64,000 nucleotides of DNA from positions 124,001-188,000 of the forward strand of contig OZ237747.1 in assembly GCA_965178125.1 (NCBI GenBank), in the 5' to 3' direction. The notes below the pieces were generated by a model. The model saw only the letters and a program-made list of their open reading frames with translations. It was not told the origin of the DNA and did no database searches. The position numbers and the translations under genes are program-made. Positions 12,527-23,270 of this stretch are shown here, piece after piece. Numbering within the stretch: the stretch's first letter is position 1; each line of letters begins with the position of its first letter. This DNA comes from Bilabrum cf. latius. Taxonomy: Eukaryota; Bigyra: Bicosoecida; Bigyra; Bicosoecida.

Positions 12527-13849
12527 ATGAGCCAAACAATGGATAGAGTTGTTGCAGTCGGATCCCAATCTGAAATAGCATCGGAGTCATCCAGAGAGCT
12601 GTGCGAAACCGGAGCAAAGGCAGTTCGCGTCGACATGGACGAGGCAGCGGACGTGGATGCAACGGAAGGCTACTACTCTGATAAACTTGGCAACGACGCC
12701 CTGAAGACAGGTGCAAAAGATTCTAATTCAAAGCAAGAAGTGAATAACGCTGTTTCTGATGTTGCCATGCGATCAGTGTTCGCCATTCTGTCAGGGTTGG
12801 TGTTCGGAGTTGCCCTCGTAAAGTCAGGCGTCCACCGAGCAGACGTATTGCGCGGCCAGTTCGTGTTTGACAACTGGATCATGATGCTGGTATTTTTGAG
12901 TGCGACAGCCACTAGCAGCATCTTAATGAACGCGATGTACGAGCTAAACGCCACGAAGGACCTAGCTATGCAATCTGGAGGCAAGAAGCACCTAAAGTCT
13001 GGTGCGATGGGGCTTGCGTCTGTTTCCACGGGCGCTTTCTTATTGGGCTGCGGTATGTCGATTGCGGGTGCCTGCCCTGGCACATCGTACGCGCAGCTTG
13101 GAGGCGGAGCCTACGGTACTCTAGCAACAATCGCGGGCGGAGTTTTGGGTGCGTTTGTTTTCGGCTGGAGCTACGACTCCCTGATGCTTCCATTCATGCA
13201 GATGTGGTCAATTGAAAACAGGTCCTTGCCTGACATGCTGGGTATGCCTCGCTGGGTCCTTGCTGGCGCGTTTTCTGCCTTGCTGTGGGGAGTCATCGGC
13301 ATCGTCCTTGCGTTCGGCTACGAGCCGCTCGAGCAGAGAAGCACCGAGCCCTCGGTGATTCTGATGGAACACTGGCACCCAGTTGTGGCGGGTGTGCTAA
13401 TTGGGAGCGTCCAGTTGCCGCTGATCCTCGGTGTGCGGAAGAACCTCGGCGCCTCGACCTCGTACGCCGTGGCTGCCTCTGGGATCAGCGGGCTCACCGG
13501 GGCCTTGGGGTTCGGGGACAACGACTACACGAAGAAGTTCAGGGAAAGCTTCGAGCAGGTCTGGCAGGTCGTGTTTGTGGTGGCAGCGGTGGCCGGCGCC
13601 GCCCTGGCCGCGGGGACGAGCGGTGTGTGGTACAAGGAGAGCGATTACCAGGCAGACGTGCACCCGGCCATGGCCGTGATCGGGGGCTTCCTCATCGTGT
13701 TCGGAGGCAGGCTGGCGGGCGGGTGCACCTCTGGGCACGGCATCAGCGGCGCGAGCCACCTGAGCCTGACGAGCTTCGTGAGCCTCGCCGCCATGTTCGC
13801 GGGCGCGATCGGGAGCGCGTTCGTGATGAGGGCGGCCGGGGCTCTTTGA
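12527..13849 (+). CDS. YeeE/YedE-type sulfur (thiosulfate) transporter
   Basis: 440 aa from ATG 12527 to TGA, with no UAG and no intron. After an acidic, soluble N-terminus of about 75 residues there are around nine hydrophobic segments. The two internally repeated signature loops of PF04143 are present: GCGMSIAGACPGTSYAQLGG and GGRLAGGCTSGHGISG. In the bacterial TsuA/YeeE family the cysteines of these loops relay thiosulfate or another sulfur compound through the membrane. Import of an inorganic sulfur species is therefore the likely role; membrane location (plasma membrane or organelle) is not evident. Eukaryotic copies occur in several protist and fungal lineages, probably by transfer from bacteria. 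Codon use has more A/T than the giant neighbours in its first half. Confidence 0.88.
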   Translation: MSQTMDRVVAVGSQSEIASESSRELCETGAKAVRVDMDEAADVDATEGYYSDKLGNDALKTGAKDSNSKQEVNNAVSDVAMRSVFAILSGLVFGVALVKSGVHRADVLRGQFVFDNWIMMLVFLSATATSSILMNAMYELNATKDLAMQSGGKKHLKSGAMGLASVSTGAFLLGCGMSIAGACPGTSYAQLGGGAYGTLATIAGGVLGAFVFGWSYDSLMLPFMQMWSIENRSLPDMLGMPRWVLAGAFSALLWGVIGIVLAFGYEPLEQRSTEPSVILMEHWHPVVAGVLIGSVQLPLILGVRKNLGASTSYAVAASGISGLTGALGFGDNDYTKKFRESFEQVWQVVFVVAAVAGAALAAGTSGVWYKESDYQADVHPAMAVIGGFLIVFGGRLAGGCTSGHGISGASHLSLTSFVSLAAMFAGAIGSAFVMRAAGAL

Positions 13850-14233
13850 GCGTGTACAGACTGTGACATACGATTTGTATTATTGAGCGCTTGTGCCAGT
13901 ACGAACACACGACAACGAAAAGAATCAAGGTTGTTCAAAACCGAAAGATGAAGATACGAAACGCAGCCTTCTCGCGAGTTTCCCTGGTTCCCCGCAATCA
14001 CAACTGGTTCCAGCAACAAGGTGCTCCGACACGTTCGCAAACTTTTAAGCCACCCATTTGCGCGTTCCAAAGGCAGCACTCTTCGCCAGGCTCTAGTGGT
14101 CCGGTGCAAACAGCAAACAGTGCTCTCGCGCAGATTCGCATCTTGCACGGCAACAAACTTCGCATCGGCAGACCACGATACGTGGCACTACCCATTACCA
14201 CCTGGACATTCAGATCACTCTCACGAGTTCGAG
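13850..14233. other. Intergenic or 5' exon region upstream of FolD, 384 bp
   Basis: A frame opening with ATG at 13948 starts with a basic, Ser/Arg-rich segment ([17 protein letters not shown]) that looks like a mitochondrial presequence, but it is out of frame with FolD. The FolD frame itself is open upstream of 14234, from about 14000, and is also Arg-rich. A spliced leader exon is possible, but I could not find a GTRAG/CGCAG pair that joins the two. Confidence 0.4.
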
Positions 14234-15214
14234 ATGGCCGCTTCTGCTCCTGCCGATACCAGCAGCGCAGTCGATCCCAGCAAGATCATTGATGGGAAGT
14301 CTACCGCGTCTACCATCCGCAAGGAGATTGCAGAGCGGGTTGCAAAGCTGAAGGAATCAACTGGGGTTACCCCTGGCCTTGCCGTTGTGCTCGTCGGCGA
14401 GCGTCCGGACTCCAAGGCGTACGTGCGAATGAAGAAGAGGGCGTGCGAGGAGGCCGGCATTGATCGCTCGGGCAGCATCGACATGCCCGCCGATGCCACC
14501 GAGGACGAGATCGTGGCAGTGGTGCAGAAGCTGAATGAAGACCCGTCGGTGCACGGCATCCTAGTCCAGCTGCCTCTGCCAGCCCACGTCAAGGAGGAGC
14601 GCGTGCTGGACGCCATCTCGTTCGACAAGGACGCCGACGGGCTGCACCCCCTCAACGCAGGGTACCTCGCCCTCAGGGGCCGCACCCCCGCCGCGGTGGC
14701 GTGCACCCCCAAGGGCTGCATGGAGCTGCTGAAGCGGTACGGCGTGGAGCCCTCGGGGAAGCGGGCGGTGGTGATCGGGCGCAGCAACATCGTGGGCATC
14801 CCCATGGCCCACCTGCTCAACGAGGCCTCCGCCACGGTGACTATCGCGCACAGCAGGACGCCGGACCTGCCCGGGGTGGTGAGGCAGGCAGACATCGTGG
14901 TGGCAGCGGTAGGCCGCCCCGGGATGGTCAAAGGCGACTGGATCAAGGAGGGCGCCGTGGTGATCGACGTGGGCATCAACCGAGTGGACGACCCCTCCGC
15001 CAAGAGGGGCTACCGCCTCGTTGGGGACGTGGACTACAAGGAGTGCGCCGCCAAGGCCAGCAAGATCACCCCCGTCCCCGGTGGCGTGGGTCCCATGACC
15101 ATCGCCATGCTGCTGTCCAACACGGTGGACGCGGCGGAGAGGGCTGCTGCAGGGGGCAAGGAGGCGGGGGCCGCCGAGGGCGGGGCTGCCAGCGGTGATG
15201 GCAAGTCGTCATGA
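14234..15214 (+). CDS. folD: Bifunctional methylenetetrahydrofolate dehydrogenase/cyclohydrolase
   Basis: 326 aa from ATG 14234 to TGA, with no UAG. It interconverts 5,10-methylene-THF, methenyl-THF and 10-formyl-THF for purine and formyl-Met supply. The full FolD layout is present: IIDGKS near the start, [20 protein letters not shown] with the catalytic lysine right after it, [22 protein letters not shown], the NAD(P) fold segment [14 protein letters not shown], and the C-terminal [19 protein letters not shown]. Length is normal for a monofunctional DHCH protein; the formyl-THF synthetase domain of the trifunctional enzyme is absent. The tail is a Gly/Ala-rich extension. The frame is open upstream and Arg-rich, so an organelle-targeting form starting earlier cannot be excluded. 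Confidence 0.93.
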   Translation: MAASAPADTSSAVDPSKIIDGKSTASTIRKEIAERVAKLKESTGVTPGLAVVLVGERPDSKAYVRMKKRACEEAGIDRSGSIDMPADATEDEIVAVVQKLNEDPSVHGILVQLPLPAHVKEERVLDAISFDKDADGLHPLNAGYLALRGRTPAAVACTPKGCMELLKRYGVEPSGKRAVVIGRSNIVGIPMAHLLNEASATVTIAHSRTPDLPGVVRQADIVVAAVGRPGMVKGDWIKEGAVVIDVGINRVDDPSAKRGYRLVGDVDYKECAAKASKITPVPGGVGPMTIAMLLSNTVDAAERAAAGGKEAGAAEGGAASGDGKSS

Positions 15215-15457
15215 TTTGAACATAGGTGGATACATGGGTCGATGTGCACAGTGCTGACCCCCCCCGGCGAGCTGCCGAGCCCCTGTGTGCTCGGGGCCAT
15301 GCCAGCTCGGAGCTGTCGGTGGGCGCGGATGGTTTTACAGTCTTTTTTTGTTTTTGCTTTGATACCTACGTTCCGTGTGTGTGATTAAGCGGATAGCTAG
15401 CACAAGAAGATGATCTTGTCTACACCCCGCCGGCATCCCACCAATCGCAATTCGCGA

Positions 15458-16697
15458 TCAGCTACTGCTCCGGATGACCACCTCAGGGAAGTTGACCACC
15501 AAGTGCTTTGGTGCGGTCGAGGTCGCCGAGTCCACCTGTCCGTTCGACACGGAGAAGGCCGTCCGCTACCCACGGGTCACCTCCGAGTAGAGGAACTGCA
15601 GCGTCTCTGGCATGGACACGTTCATCGCAGCCGAGGGCTCGCTGCCCAGGGGCACCGGCACGCCGCCCTCGTGCGCGAAGCCCAGACGGGCCGCCACCGT
15701 CCTCAGGATGTTCGCCCGGTTGGTCGCAAAGTCCAGCTGCGCGCGGGCCGCCGCCTCCGCCCTCAGGATGGTGGCCCTCTTGGTTGTGTTGGAGTTGATC
15801 TCGGCCACGCGGCGGGCGGCCACCGCGTTGATCTCCCGGATCTTCTGACGCTCGAGCGTGCTGTTGCGCCTAAACGTGAGCGCCACGCGCTCCACATTGC
15901 GGATGACCTTCTCTCGAACAGCCTCCTCGAAGCGCGTGGGCACTCGGATCTCCAGCATGTGCAGCTGCGCCACGGTCACCCCCGGCAGCTGCGCGTTGAC
16001 CCTCTCATCGATGAGCTCCTTGATCCGCTCGTCGATCGCCTGCCGCGCCTCGAAGAAAGCGATCGTGTCGAACTCGGTGGCAGTGTCCCGGATCGCGTTC
16101 ACAGCGACGTCCTAAAGCACCGCGCGCCACCCGTTCCGGTGCCGCCTGTACACGGGCAGCACGGACGTCTTGGGCAGCCTGAAATACATGCCAATATCGA
16201 GGTCTACCTCTTGTCCGTCCCTGCTCCACGCACGCAACGGCCTGAGGCTCCTACCGCCGTCGGCAGAATTAGAGAACTCGATATAGATCAATTTGCGCGG
16301 AAACCTGCGACGTTGCACGGGGGGAGTGGGCGCCAGCGGATTCGAAGGGTCAGCGTGAGTTGGGTTGCTGGGAACCCCTAAAGGCGAGACACCTGCCTTA
16401 CCGAATAAATTCATCAGCCGGTCCGATGGCGTGCCTGCCCGACTCGTAAATTTCATCGCGGAGCACCATAGGCGTCTTGGAAAGCCGAATGCCGTGCTCA
16501 TGGGGTGTCAACACGCTGAAGCTCGAGCCGAGCAACGACGCAAATGTAATCAATAAAACAACTGATAGACCACAGTAGCACACACACGCGCCCTCCCCAC
16601 CACGCAGAGCACGCTGGCAGCCCGTGAAGTCGCATTCCAGAATATCGTCTACGATGTCGCCTCCCCTTCCGGCTCCTCTCCCGGAACCTCGCCCCAT
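15458..16697 (-). CDS. SPFH (stomatin/prohibitin/flotillin) membrane protein, two exons, two in-frame UAG
   Basis: ATG at 16697. Exon 1 is 16402-16697 and exon 2 is 15458-16304; the 97-nt intron starts GTAAGG and ends CGCAG. The spliced product is 380 aa and ends TGA. A hydrophobic segment (CYCGLSVVLLITFASLLGS) anchors the N-terminus. Then follow GIRLSKTP, YESGRHAIGP and, across the splice, DEFIRFPRKLIYIEFSN, a usual SPFH beta-strand order. The remainder is a long charged helix (RNSTLERQKIREINAVAARR...) typical of SPFH oligomerisation. The UAG codons are at 16114 (WRAVL-x-DVAVNAIRD) and 15568 (EVTRG-x-RTAFSVSN). Splicing restores a conserved motif, which supports the intron. Its membrane and partners are unknown. 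It converges on folD with 243 bp between stops. Confidence 0.85.
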
Positions 16698-17047
16698 TGT
16701 TGCCGCGCTTCGGGCTTATTGCAGTCCAGTTCGCAATGCAGCCAAGGTACCACCCCTTGGCTCTACAGATACCAAAGTTATTTACTGTTTTTCCCAGAGC
16801 ATGTCCAAGCAATTCTGATTTTGTCAAAGGTGCACATTTCAATAAACTCCACCGCGGTTTGCGGGTCAACCAAGACAAGACAAGACAAGACGCCGTCGCA
16901 GCAGCGCTGGCAACCCCGCATGCTCTCGATTCCCGTACAGTCAATTGTCTGGCGCAGTGCTGCGAGTCCGTGGACCCGAAGCAATGCAACGAGACTCAAA
17001 AACCTGGCTGGAAATCGATTGCTCGCCTTCCTCCAACCCTCCTGACA
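16698..17047. other. Intergenic, 350 bp
   Basis: Separates the SPFH start from the histidinol dehydrogenase stop; both genes are on the minus strand. It contains a short CAAGACAAGACAAGACAAGA run near 16868. Nothing else is recognisable. Confidence 0.55.
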
Positions 17048-18758
17048 TCACTTACCCCCCGCCGCCGCCTCCTTCTCCGCCCTGGCATCTTCCTCCTCCA
17101 CCTCCTTCAGCCGGGCCCCTCCGTCCGTGACCCTCCGCAGCGCCGCCCGCTCGTGCGCCCGTAGCCCCTCGATGCGCGCGAGGGCCGCCGCGTCCTGCAC
17201 GGCCCCCTGGAACTCGGCCGACCCCGCGAGTGCCTCATCCGATCGGAGCCAGGTCCTCACCCGCAAGAAGGTGAACACGCTGAGGCCCCCCGTGTACCTC
17301 CCAGTCCCGCTCGTGGGCAGCACGTGGTTGGGCCCAATCCCGTAGTCGCCCAGCACCTCTGCCGACCTGGCCCCGATGAAGAGCCCGCCGTAGTTCTTTA
17401 GGCCCTTGGCGAACTCCTTGGAGTCCTTGGTCATCACCTCCAGGTGCTCGGGGGCAACCACGTCGCTGACCCCTGCGGCCTCCTCCATCGAGGAACACAC
17501 CACGGAGAACCCCTTGCGCACAGACACGCCCGCAGTTTCCCGCGTGGGCAAAATAGCCAGCTGCCGGACGATCTCCGCGTCCACCGCGTCTGCCAGAGGG
17601 GCGGAGTCGGTCACAAGCACAGGGAGAGCGTCCGTGTCGTGCTCGGCCTGCGCCAGCAAGTCGGCCGCCACCAGGGCAGGGTCCGCTTCCCCGTCGGCCA
17701 GCACCAGGCACTCTGAGGGTCCCGCCAGCATGTCGATCCCGCACCTGCCGGAGACGAGGCTCTTCGCAGCCGTCACCCAGCGGTTTCCAGGACCCACGAT
17801 GACGTCACAGGGATCCACCTGGCCCACCCCGTACGCCATGGCCGCGATGGCCTGCGCCCCGCCCACACGCAGCAGGGCGTCGGCCCCCGCCACGTGGGCG
17901 GCCGCGATGGTCGCCGCCGCCGGCCTGGGAGACGCGACCCAAACCCTCTCGACCCCCGCAACCCGGGCGGTCACGGCCGTCATCAGCACGCTCGAGGGAA
18001 GCGGGTACCGCCCGCCGGGCGCGTAGCAACCCGCCACGCGCACCGGTGATACGGTGTGGCCGGCAGCTCCGCCTGGCACGGCGACCTCCACGTCCCTGAT
18101 CGCGTCCCGCTGGGCCTGCGCAAAGACCCTGATCCTCTCCGCGGCCCGCTCGAGGACACCCTGCTGGTCCTTCGGCAGCGCCTCGAATGCCGCCTTCATC
18201 TCATCCTTGGTGATCACATAGTCCGCACCTGCGAAACGGACAGAATAAATTCGTTTGGTGCAAGAAATGGAAGCGCGGGTGCGCTGGAGGATTGCGCATC
18301 GCTAGCTGCTTGGGCAACTTTCTTGCGCAAGTGACGTGTTGGGGACTGAGCCGAAACCTTGGCCTCAGCAGCAGCCAGGCTGAAGAACAAATCATGGCTG
18401 CTGTTTAGCTACAAAAGAAATACACCTCTAATTATGCATGCGCGCGGGAGACATCGTGCTGCAGCTTGCCCTGACGTGCGGATCCACGTCTCCTAGTTGC
18501 TTGGGCGACAACGGTCTCTGCGGCGGCCATTCGATCCATGATCAGCGCCTCACCCTCTTCTAGATCTTTAAACTTCAAAGAAATGTCTACGAGCGCTTTC
18601 TCTCCTCCATCACGAACCTAATTAACAATTGCGCCGGCTTGGGCCCTTGTCTTGTCATCCACTGGATCAACAATGGCACCCTTGACATCAGCCGGTGCAA
18701 CTCGCTGCAACAGCCTCTCGCTTGACGGAGAAGCACCTGTTCCAGAGGCTGCAGCCAT
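17048..18758 (-). CDS. hisD: Histidinol dehydrogenase (last two steps of histidine synthesis), two exons, one UAG
   Basis: ATG 18758. Exon 1 is 18554-18758 and exon 2 is 17048-18228. The 325-nt intron starts GTGAGG, ends CGCAG and has phase 1. The protein is 461 aa and ends TGA. It oxidises L-histidinol to L-histidine with NAD+ and a zinc ion. Catalytic and metal positions are visible: LAQAEHD (zinc Gln and His), APEHLE (Glu-His base pair), GDYGIGPNHVLPTSGTGR (Asp zinc ligand and His), and IEGLRAHERAA (C-terminal His). A UAG at 18620 lies in GAIVN-x-VRDGGEKALVD, the conserved first helix of the family. The enzyme is monofunctional, unlike the fungal HIS4 fusion, and resembles bacterial and plant/algal forms. 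Exon 1 gives no clear plastid or mitochondrial presequence. Confidence 0.93.
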
Positions 18759-18864
18759 ATCGAATCGATCCGGTCAGGAGTGACCACCGGCGGGGACGCC
18801 CTTCTTGGGCCTAGTGTGACGATCCTGCGCTATCGCGCAATTAAAGCAAGATTCGACCCTACGA

Positions 18865-18887
18865 CCCCCAACCCCCAACCCCCAACC
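18865..18887 (+). repeat. Telomere-like (CCCCCAA)3 run
   Basis: Three perfect copies of a C5A2 heptamer lie just past the WW gene stop. On the minus strand this is TTGGGGG, related to ciliate-type TTGGGG telomere repeats, and three G-tracts could help form a G-quadruplex. With only three copies it may be chance low complexity. Confidence 0.5.
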
Positions 18888-18897
18888 AAAGCAAGCA

Positions 18898-21246
18898 TCA
18901 ACCCCTGCGCCTACGGCCCGCCCCGCCGGCCGCTGCTCTCCTGCCCCGCCCCGACGATCGACGGCTCCCGGCAGCCCCATTCTTCGCCGACGCCCTTGCT
19001 CCTGCACCTGCACCTGCCTGCCGCGCGGCCGGCAAAGCCACATCAGATGCGTAGTACTTGGCCCCTTCATCCCCGAAGAAGAGCCACACAGCGGCTCGCC
19101 AGGTCACAACCCGACCATCCATCATTGCCTCCAATCCTGAGGGCGACCTTGAGGACGAGGACGAGGACGAGGACGACGACGAGGCAGCCGTGCTGCCGCT
19201 GCCCTTCCCCGTGCCCTTCTGCTCCCGATCGCCACCCTTCTCTTCCTCTCCCTCCTCGTCTAGATCCACCACCGCAGTCGCCCCAATCGACTCATCTGTC
19301 AGCTCGGCACTACCGCTGCCTCCACTCCGCTTGCCTGCCACTGTCCCCTTGGGCCGCCCAATGGACCAGCTGCCGCCCCGCTGCCGCAGCTTCCATTTGC
19401 CGCCACCCCCGCCATCGCCCACTCCCACCCCTTTGATCCGATCATCCGCCCACTCCAGCATGAGGTCGTGCCAGCGAAGCAACGCAGCAGCCTCCTTTTC
19501 TTCTCCTTCCAAACTGCCCACACTTCCCCCGCTCTTGCCACTGGCCTTGCCGTCTTCTTCGCTGTCGCTAGGGCGCACGTGGATCCCTGCCAGCAGCCGA
19601 CCAAAGGTTGACAGCCGCATGCCCACGTCTGCCATGGCCTCCATGTGTCGCCCCTGCAGGCGGGTGCGCAGCTCCTCCCGCGCCTGCACGCGCTACTATT
19701 CCAGCTCCGAGTCCTCTGTCGCGCTGGAAGACCTCAGCCTCGACCGTAGCCTGGACCAACTACTGGACTGGGAGGCCCGACCTCCCCCACGGCGGGGGGA
19801 GGCCCCGGAGCTGTCGGGGGACGAGGGGGGCACCATCACCGTATCTGCTTCCTCCGAGGGAACAGCTGACCCAGTCCTGTCCCTGGCCTCCCCACTCGTC
19901 ACGCTCTCGCCCTACGCCTGCTCCCGCTCCAGCACGCCCTCGCAGTATGCATTGAATAGCACAGACAACTGCCAAGGTTCCCCGAACCCCAGGTCAGCGC
20001 CCTCGCTGCGAAGGAACTGAAGCAGCGTCACGCGGGGTCCGTCCGTATGCTCGGCTTTTCCTGACAGGCCAGCAGCGGCAGCGCCCCCACGCTCATCGCC
20101 CGCATCCTCAGGGGGGGGCAGCCGCCCCGCGAGCAGCCCGTCGATGGCCTCGTCCTCAAGCTCGGCGAGCCCGTTCGAATCCGCGAACGCTCGCATAGAT
20201 GACCGGTCGATGATCGCTCGCTTGCCCTGGTCGATGTCCAGGAATGGCTGCAGCACCTCGGCCAGCTCCAGGGGGTGCAGCGCCTCGTCCAGCGGGCTGC
20301 CGTCGGGCGCCGTGGCCACCTGAGGATGCCCTCCGCTATCCACTGCCCCTAACGGGCGAGGTAAGGGCGCGTCAGGACGTTTGCTTTTATGATCGTCGAT
20401 GGAGGTCTCCATTGGTTTGCTCTGCTCAGCCGAGCGACCTGGCGAATGTGGCAATGCTTCTGGTTCAGCACCCGCCGTAGAGGCTGCCCTTGCAGTATCC
20501 TTGACTGTACTATCGCGTGAAATTGAGTCGTTCGTATCATCGACCGGCTTCTAAGGTCCTGTAGCAGTAACCATACCAACAGCGACCAGGTTTGGCGACT
20601 CTGGTGAGTCCACGCGAGGTGTGCCTGCCAGTGTTGCTGGCTCTGCCGCCGCCTCTGTGGCTGCCTTGTGTGCTGGCTCGCTAGATTCTGGTCTGTCCCA
20701 CGTTGTTTCATCAGTTTCAGGGTTGTGGTAGTATTCATGCCCATTTGAATCATAATGGACCTCCCAAGGTGCAGGAATTATCTGCACCTGCTTGTCTTCG
20801 ATTTGCTGTTCAGGCTGTGATGTCTTGGTCTATGCAATTCCGTCGGGCTTCTCCCATTGTGTGACCCCTGTGCTAGCATTGAAGTAGTATGGCGTTCCAT
20901 CATCCGTCTGTAGCTCCTACCATTCGGTTTCACGCGCAGATTCACCAGCTTGTTCATCGTCCTAACCCTACTGTACAGACGGACGATCCCAGCTTGTGAC
21001 GCCTGTTGCTGGGCAGTAAAAGTACGATTGGCCGTCTTCAGTTTCAAGAATTTCCCATCCACTTGGTAAAGCGCTGTCGCTCATTTTTAGGGGGCTGGCT
21101 ATGGCTTTTTGTGCGGTCCACCCGTGGTTTTCGACCCGGCGCTGACGAGGCTCCGAATCGGCCAGCCTACCGGAGGTGTCCACGAATGCAGTGCCCAGGA
21201 GAGGTTGTTTCATCATAGAGGATAGCACAGCTAAGTCGTCATTCAT
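18898..21246 (-). CDS. Triple WW-domain protein, eight in-frame UAG
   Basis: 782 aa from ATG 21246 to TGA 18900-18898, in a single frame. Three WW domains lie in the first third: LPSGWEILETEDG...TSWDRP, EW-x-ELQTDDGTPYYFN...TQWEKP and PWEVHYDSNGHEYYHN...TTWDRP. Such domains bind Pro-rich ligands, often in splicing or transcription factors. UAG (first base) at 20970, 20964, 20919, 20832, 20553, 19914, 19698 and 19695. The one at 20919 sits right after the first signature Trp of the second WW domain, and 19698/19695 are adjacent. The rest is acidic and Ser-rich with a helical block (LDEALHPLELAEVLQPFLDI) and a coiled segment (RVQAREELRTRLQGRH). Start choice: MSDSALPSG at 21084 would also keep all WW domains. 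No known full-length homologue is recognised. Confidence 0.82.
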
Positions 21247-21970
21247 ACCGCATTCGTGCGAACCCCTGCGGGCTATAACTCAGCTACTAGTACTACCTGC
21301 GGTTGGCCCCCCTGCCAGTGGGCGCCGTGCTTGGACGGCTGGTTGGCCCCCCTTCCAGTGGATGCCGTGCTTGGACGGCTGGTTGGCCCCCCTGCCAGTG
21401 GATGCCGTGCTTGGACGGCTGGTTGGCCCCCCTGCCAGTGGATGCCGTGCTTGGACGGCTGATTGGCAGCTGTGGGTGGCTCTGCTTGGCAGCGGGGTTT
21501 GGCTCCACATCCATTCGTGAAGCAATGGGTACACCCTCGCTACTCTTCCCCTGGCGGGCCTGTGCACGTGGCTCCACGTCGGACTGCGGACCGACAGCTC
21601 TGGGGCCCGATGCAGTCTAGCGCCCTCATGCTCCGGCAGATCCGGCTGCTGCCAGCAGTGCCTCTTCGAGTCCTTCCCTGCTGCTGCGAGGCGTTTACTG
21701 GAAGGTCCCGCTAGCTGGCCGATCTGTTTGTTGGAATACGAATGCAATCGCAAGCCGGCAGGGGAGGCGGCACTGTCGTCGCGGAACGTGCGACTCGCGG
21801 AAGAACCTGCATGATGACGAGTGCAGATATCCGGAGCCAATAATCGATGCTCGATGCGCTAACTATCAGCACAATCATTCCCGAATTAGTGAAGCATTCG
21901 TCGCAAGAAGAATTTTTCTGGGTATACAATAGTCTAGCTTCGGTTCAAGAGGCAACGTATCCGTCATCAC
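21247..21970. other. Divergent intergenic region with a minisatellite, 724 bp
   Basis: Shared upstream region of the WW gene (minus) and the MRH gene (plus). It holds a 4 x 40-bp repeat. The remainder is moderate-GC DNA without a convincing gene. The 186-residue minus frame through the repeats is a product of the 40-bp repeat and has no family features. Confidence 0.6.
21301..21460. repeat. Minisatellite, 4 x 40 bp
   Basis: Four head-to-tail copies begin at 21301, 21341, 21381 and 21421. They differ only at a few bases (GGCGCC versus GATGCC in copy 1, one C to T in copy 2). A degenerate start of a fifth copy follows at 21461. Confidence 0.95.
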
Positions 21971-23270
21971 ATGTTCACGATGCGCATCGGAGCTGTGTTG
22001 CTGCTCGCAACGGCTTCACAAGCAACCGAGCCACAATGCGTCTTCCGCACTGCTGAGGCAGTCTATGATTTGCGATCGTTGAAAGGAAGAGTATACACAG
22101 TTCCTTCGCCTTCCCGCATGTTTGATTACTCGGTTACAGTGTGTGGCAACGTGGATCCCCAGAAAGCAAACCCAAGCTGCCAGGGAATCGCGCAGACTCA
22201 CCCGGCCCCGATGTTGCAGCACTCCAACGACGGTTTTTGCTACTGGATAGGAAATGCGATGGAGCCGTATGCACAAGGCTACGACGGCTCGCCGTACTAT
22301 GGATTTGACCTCGTGTACAAGGGCGGTCAGCAATGCGGCGACGGTAGGCCCAGAGAAATGAGGTGAGTCGTCCAGAAATATCATTTATGTTGAAGTTATC
22401 TGACCTGATGCATACGAGTCATGTGTTGGCAAGCACGATACTGTGCTGGTGCATGTGCGCTCCTCACGACCTTTCTTTTCCAATGCGCCTCCTCGCAGAG
22501 TGCACTTCGTTTGCTCGCCGTACTATGGCGTAGATGAGGGCCCCAAGTACGTGACAGAGACCCCGGAGCGGTGCCACTACAACATCACGTGGCCCACATA
22601 CGCCGCGTGCCCCCGATCCTCCTGGACGTCCTTCCACGTGTTCGAGCCAGACGCCTCGAGGGGCTTCTTCGAGTTCCTCTGGGACGTGGGCAACTTCGCC
22701 TTCTTCTGGATGTTCATTATGGCCATGGCCTACTGCATGGGGGGCTGCTGCTTCCTGCACCACGCGCACGGTCGCAGGCTGGGATACGAGGCCATGCCCC
22801 ACCGCGAGTTCTGGACCCCGCACCTACAGAGGGGCCTGGCCTACATCCCCAGCGCCGCGCAGTCCATGGGCTTCCCGGTCCCCGTGCAGGCGAGGACGGG
22901 GGGAGGGGGCTCGGGCGGGCCCGGGGGGCTGGAGGACGACGACCTCGGGATCGGCAAGCTGCCCACCCGGACGGGGGGAGTGGCCGGGTCCGGAGGGGGG
23001 CGGGGGAACACGATGGGGGGTGCCTTCGGGGCGGGTGCCAGGCCGGGTCTTGCTTACGGGGGAGGGACGATGCCCTCGTTCACTGGGAGCGCAGGTCCCT
23101 CAGGGAACAGGAACGGAGGGGCAGCCCCGCGGTCGGACCAGGGTGCCTTCGCCGGGGAGGAAGAAGAGGAGGACGACGACCTCGACGCGTTCGCGGACCC
23201 GCTGGATCAGCGGCAGGGAGGGGGAGGAGGCAGGGGGCCCTCTTCACAGACCACGGGCCGGCGCAGGTGA
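21971..23270 (+). CDS. MRH-domain type I membrane receptor (ATG27 / mannose-6-phosphate-receptor-like)
   Basis: Exons 21971-22362 and 22499-23270; the 136-nt intron starts GTGAGT and ends CGCAG. Protein 387 aa, ends TGA, no UAG. It opens with a signal peptide (MRIGAVLLLATASQA), then a cysteine-rich lumenal domain: CVFRTAEAVYDL, YSVTVCGNV, GFCYWIGN, YYGFDLVYKGGQQCGDGR and, after the splice, MRVHFVCSPYYG and CHYNITWPTYAAC. This order of paired Cys, YxGG and the terminal C-Y-x-I-x-W-x-T-x-x-A-C matches MRH domains that bind mannose-type glycans or organise Golgi/endosome cargo. One membrane helix (FAFFWMFIMAMAYCMGG) follows. The tail is Gly-rich and ends with an acidic cluster (DDDLDAFADPLD), as in sorting receptors. 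Likely a Golgi-endosome transmembrane protein. Confidence 0.85.

Noticed and set aside
13948-14292. Separate small gene upstream of FolD
   Set aside because: It overlaps the FolD start region in another frame and has no family features. At most it is a leader exon.
21280-21840. Repeat-containing minus-strand protein of 186 aa
   Set aside because: Its repetitive part is only the 40-bp minisatellite in translation; the period is not a multiple of three, so the repeat changes frame.
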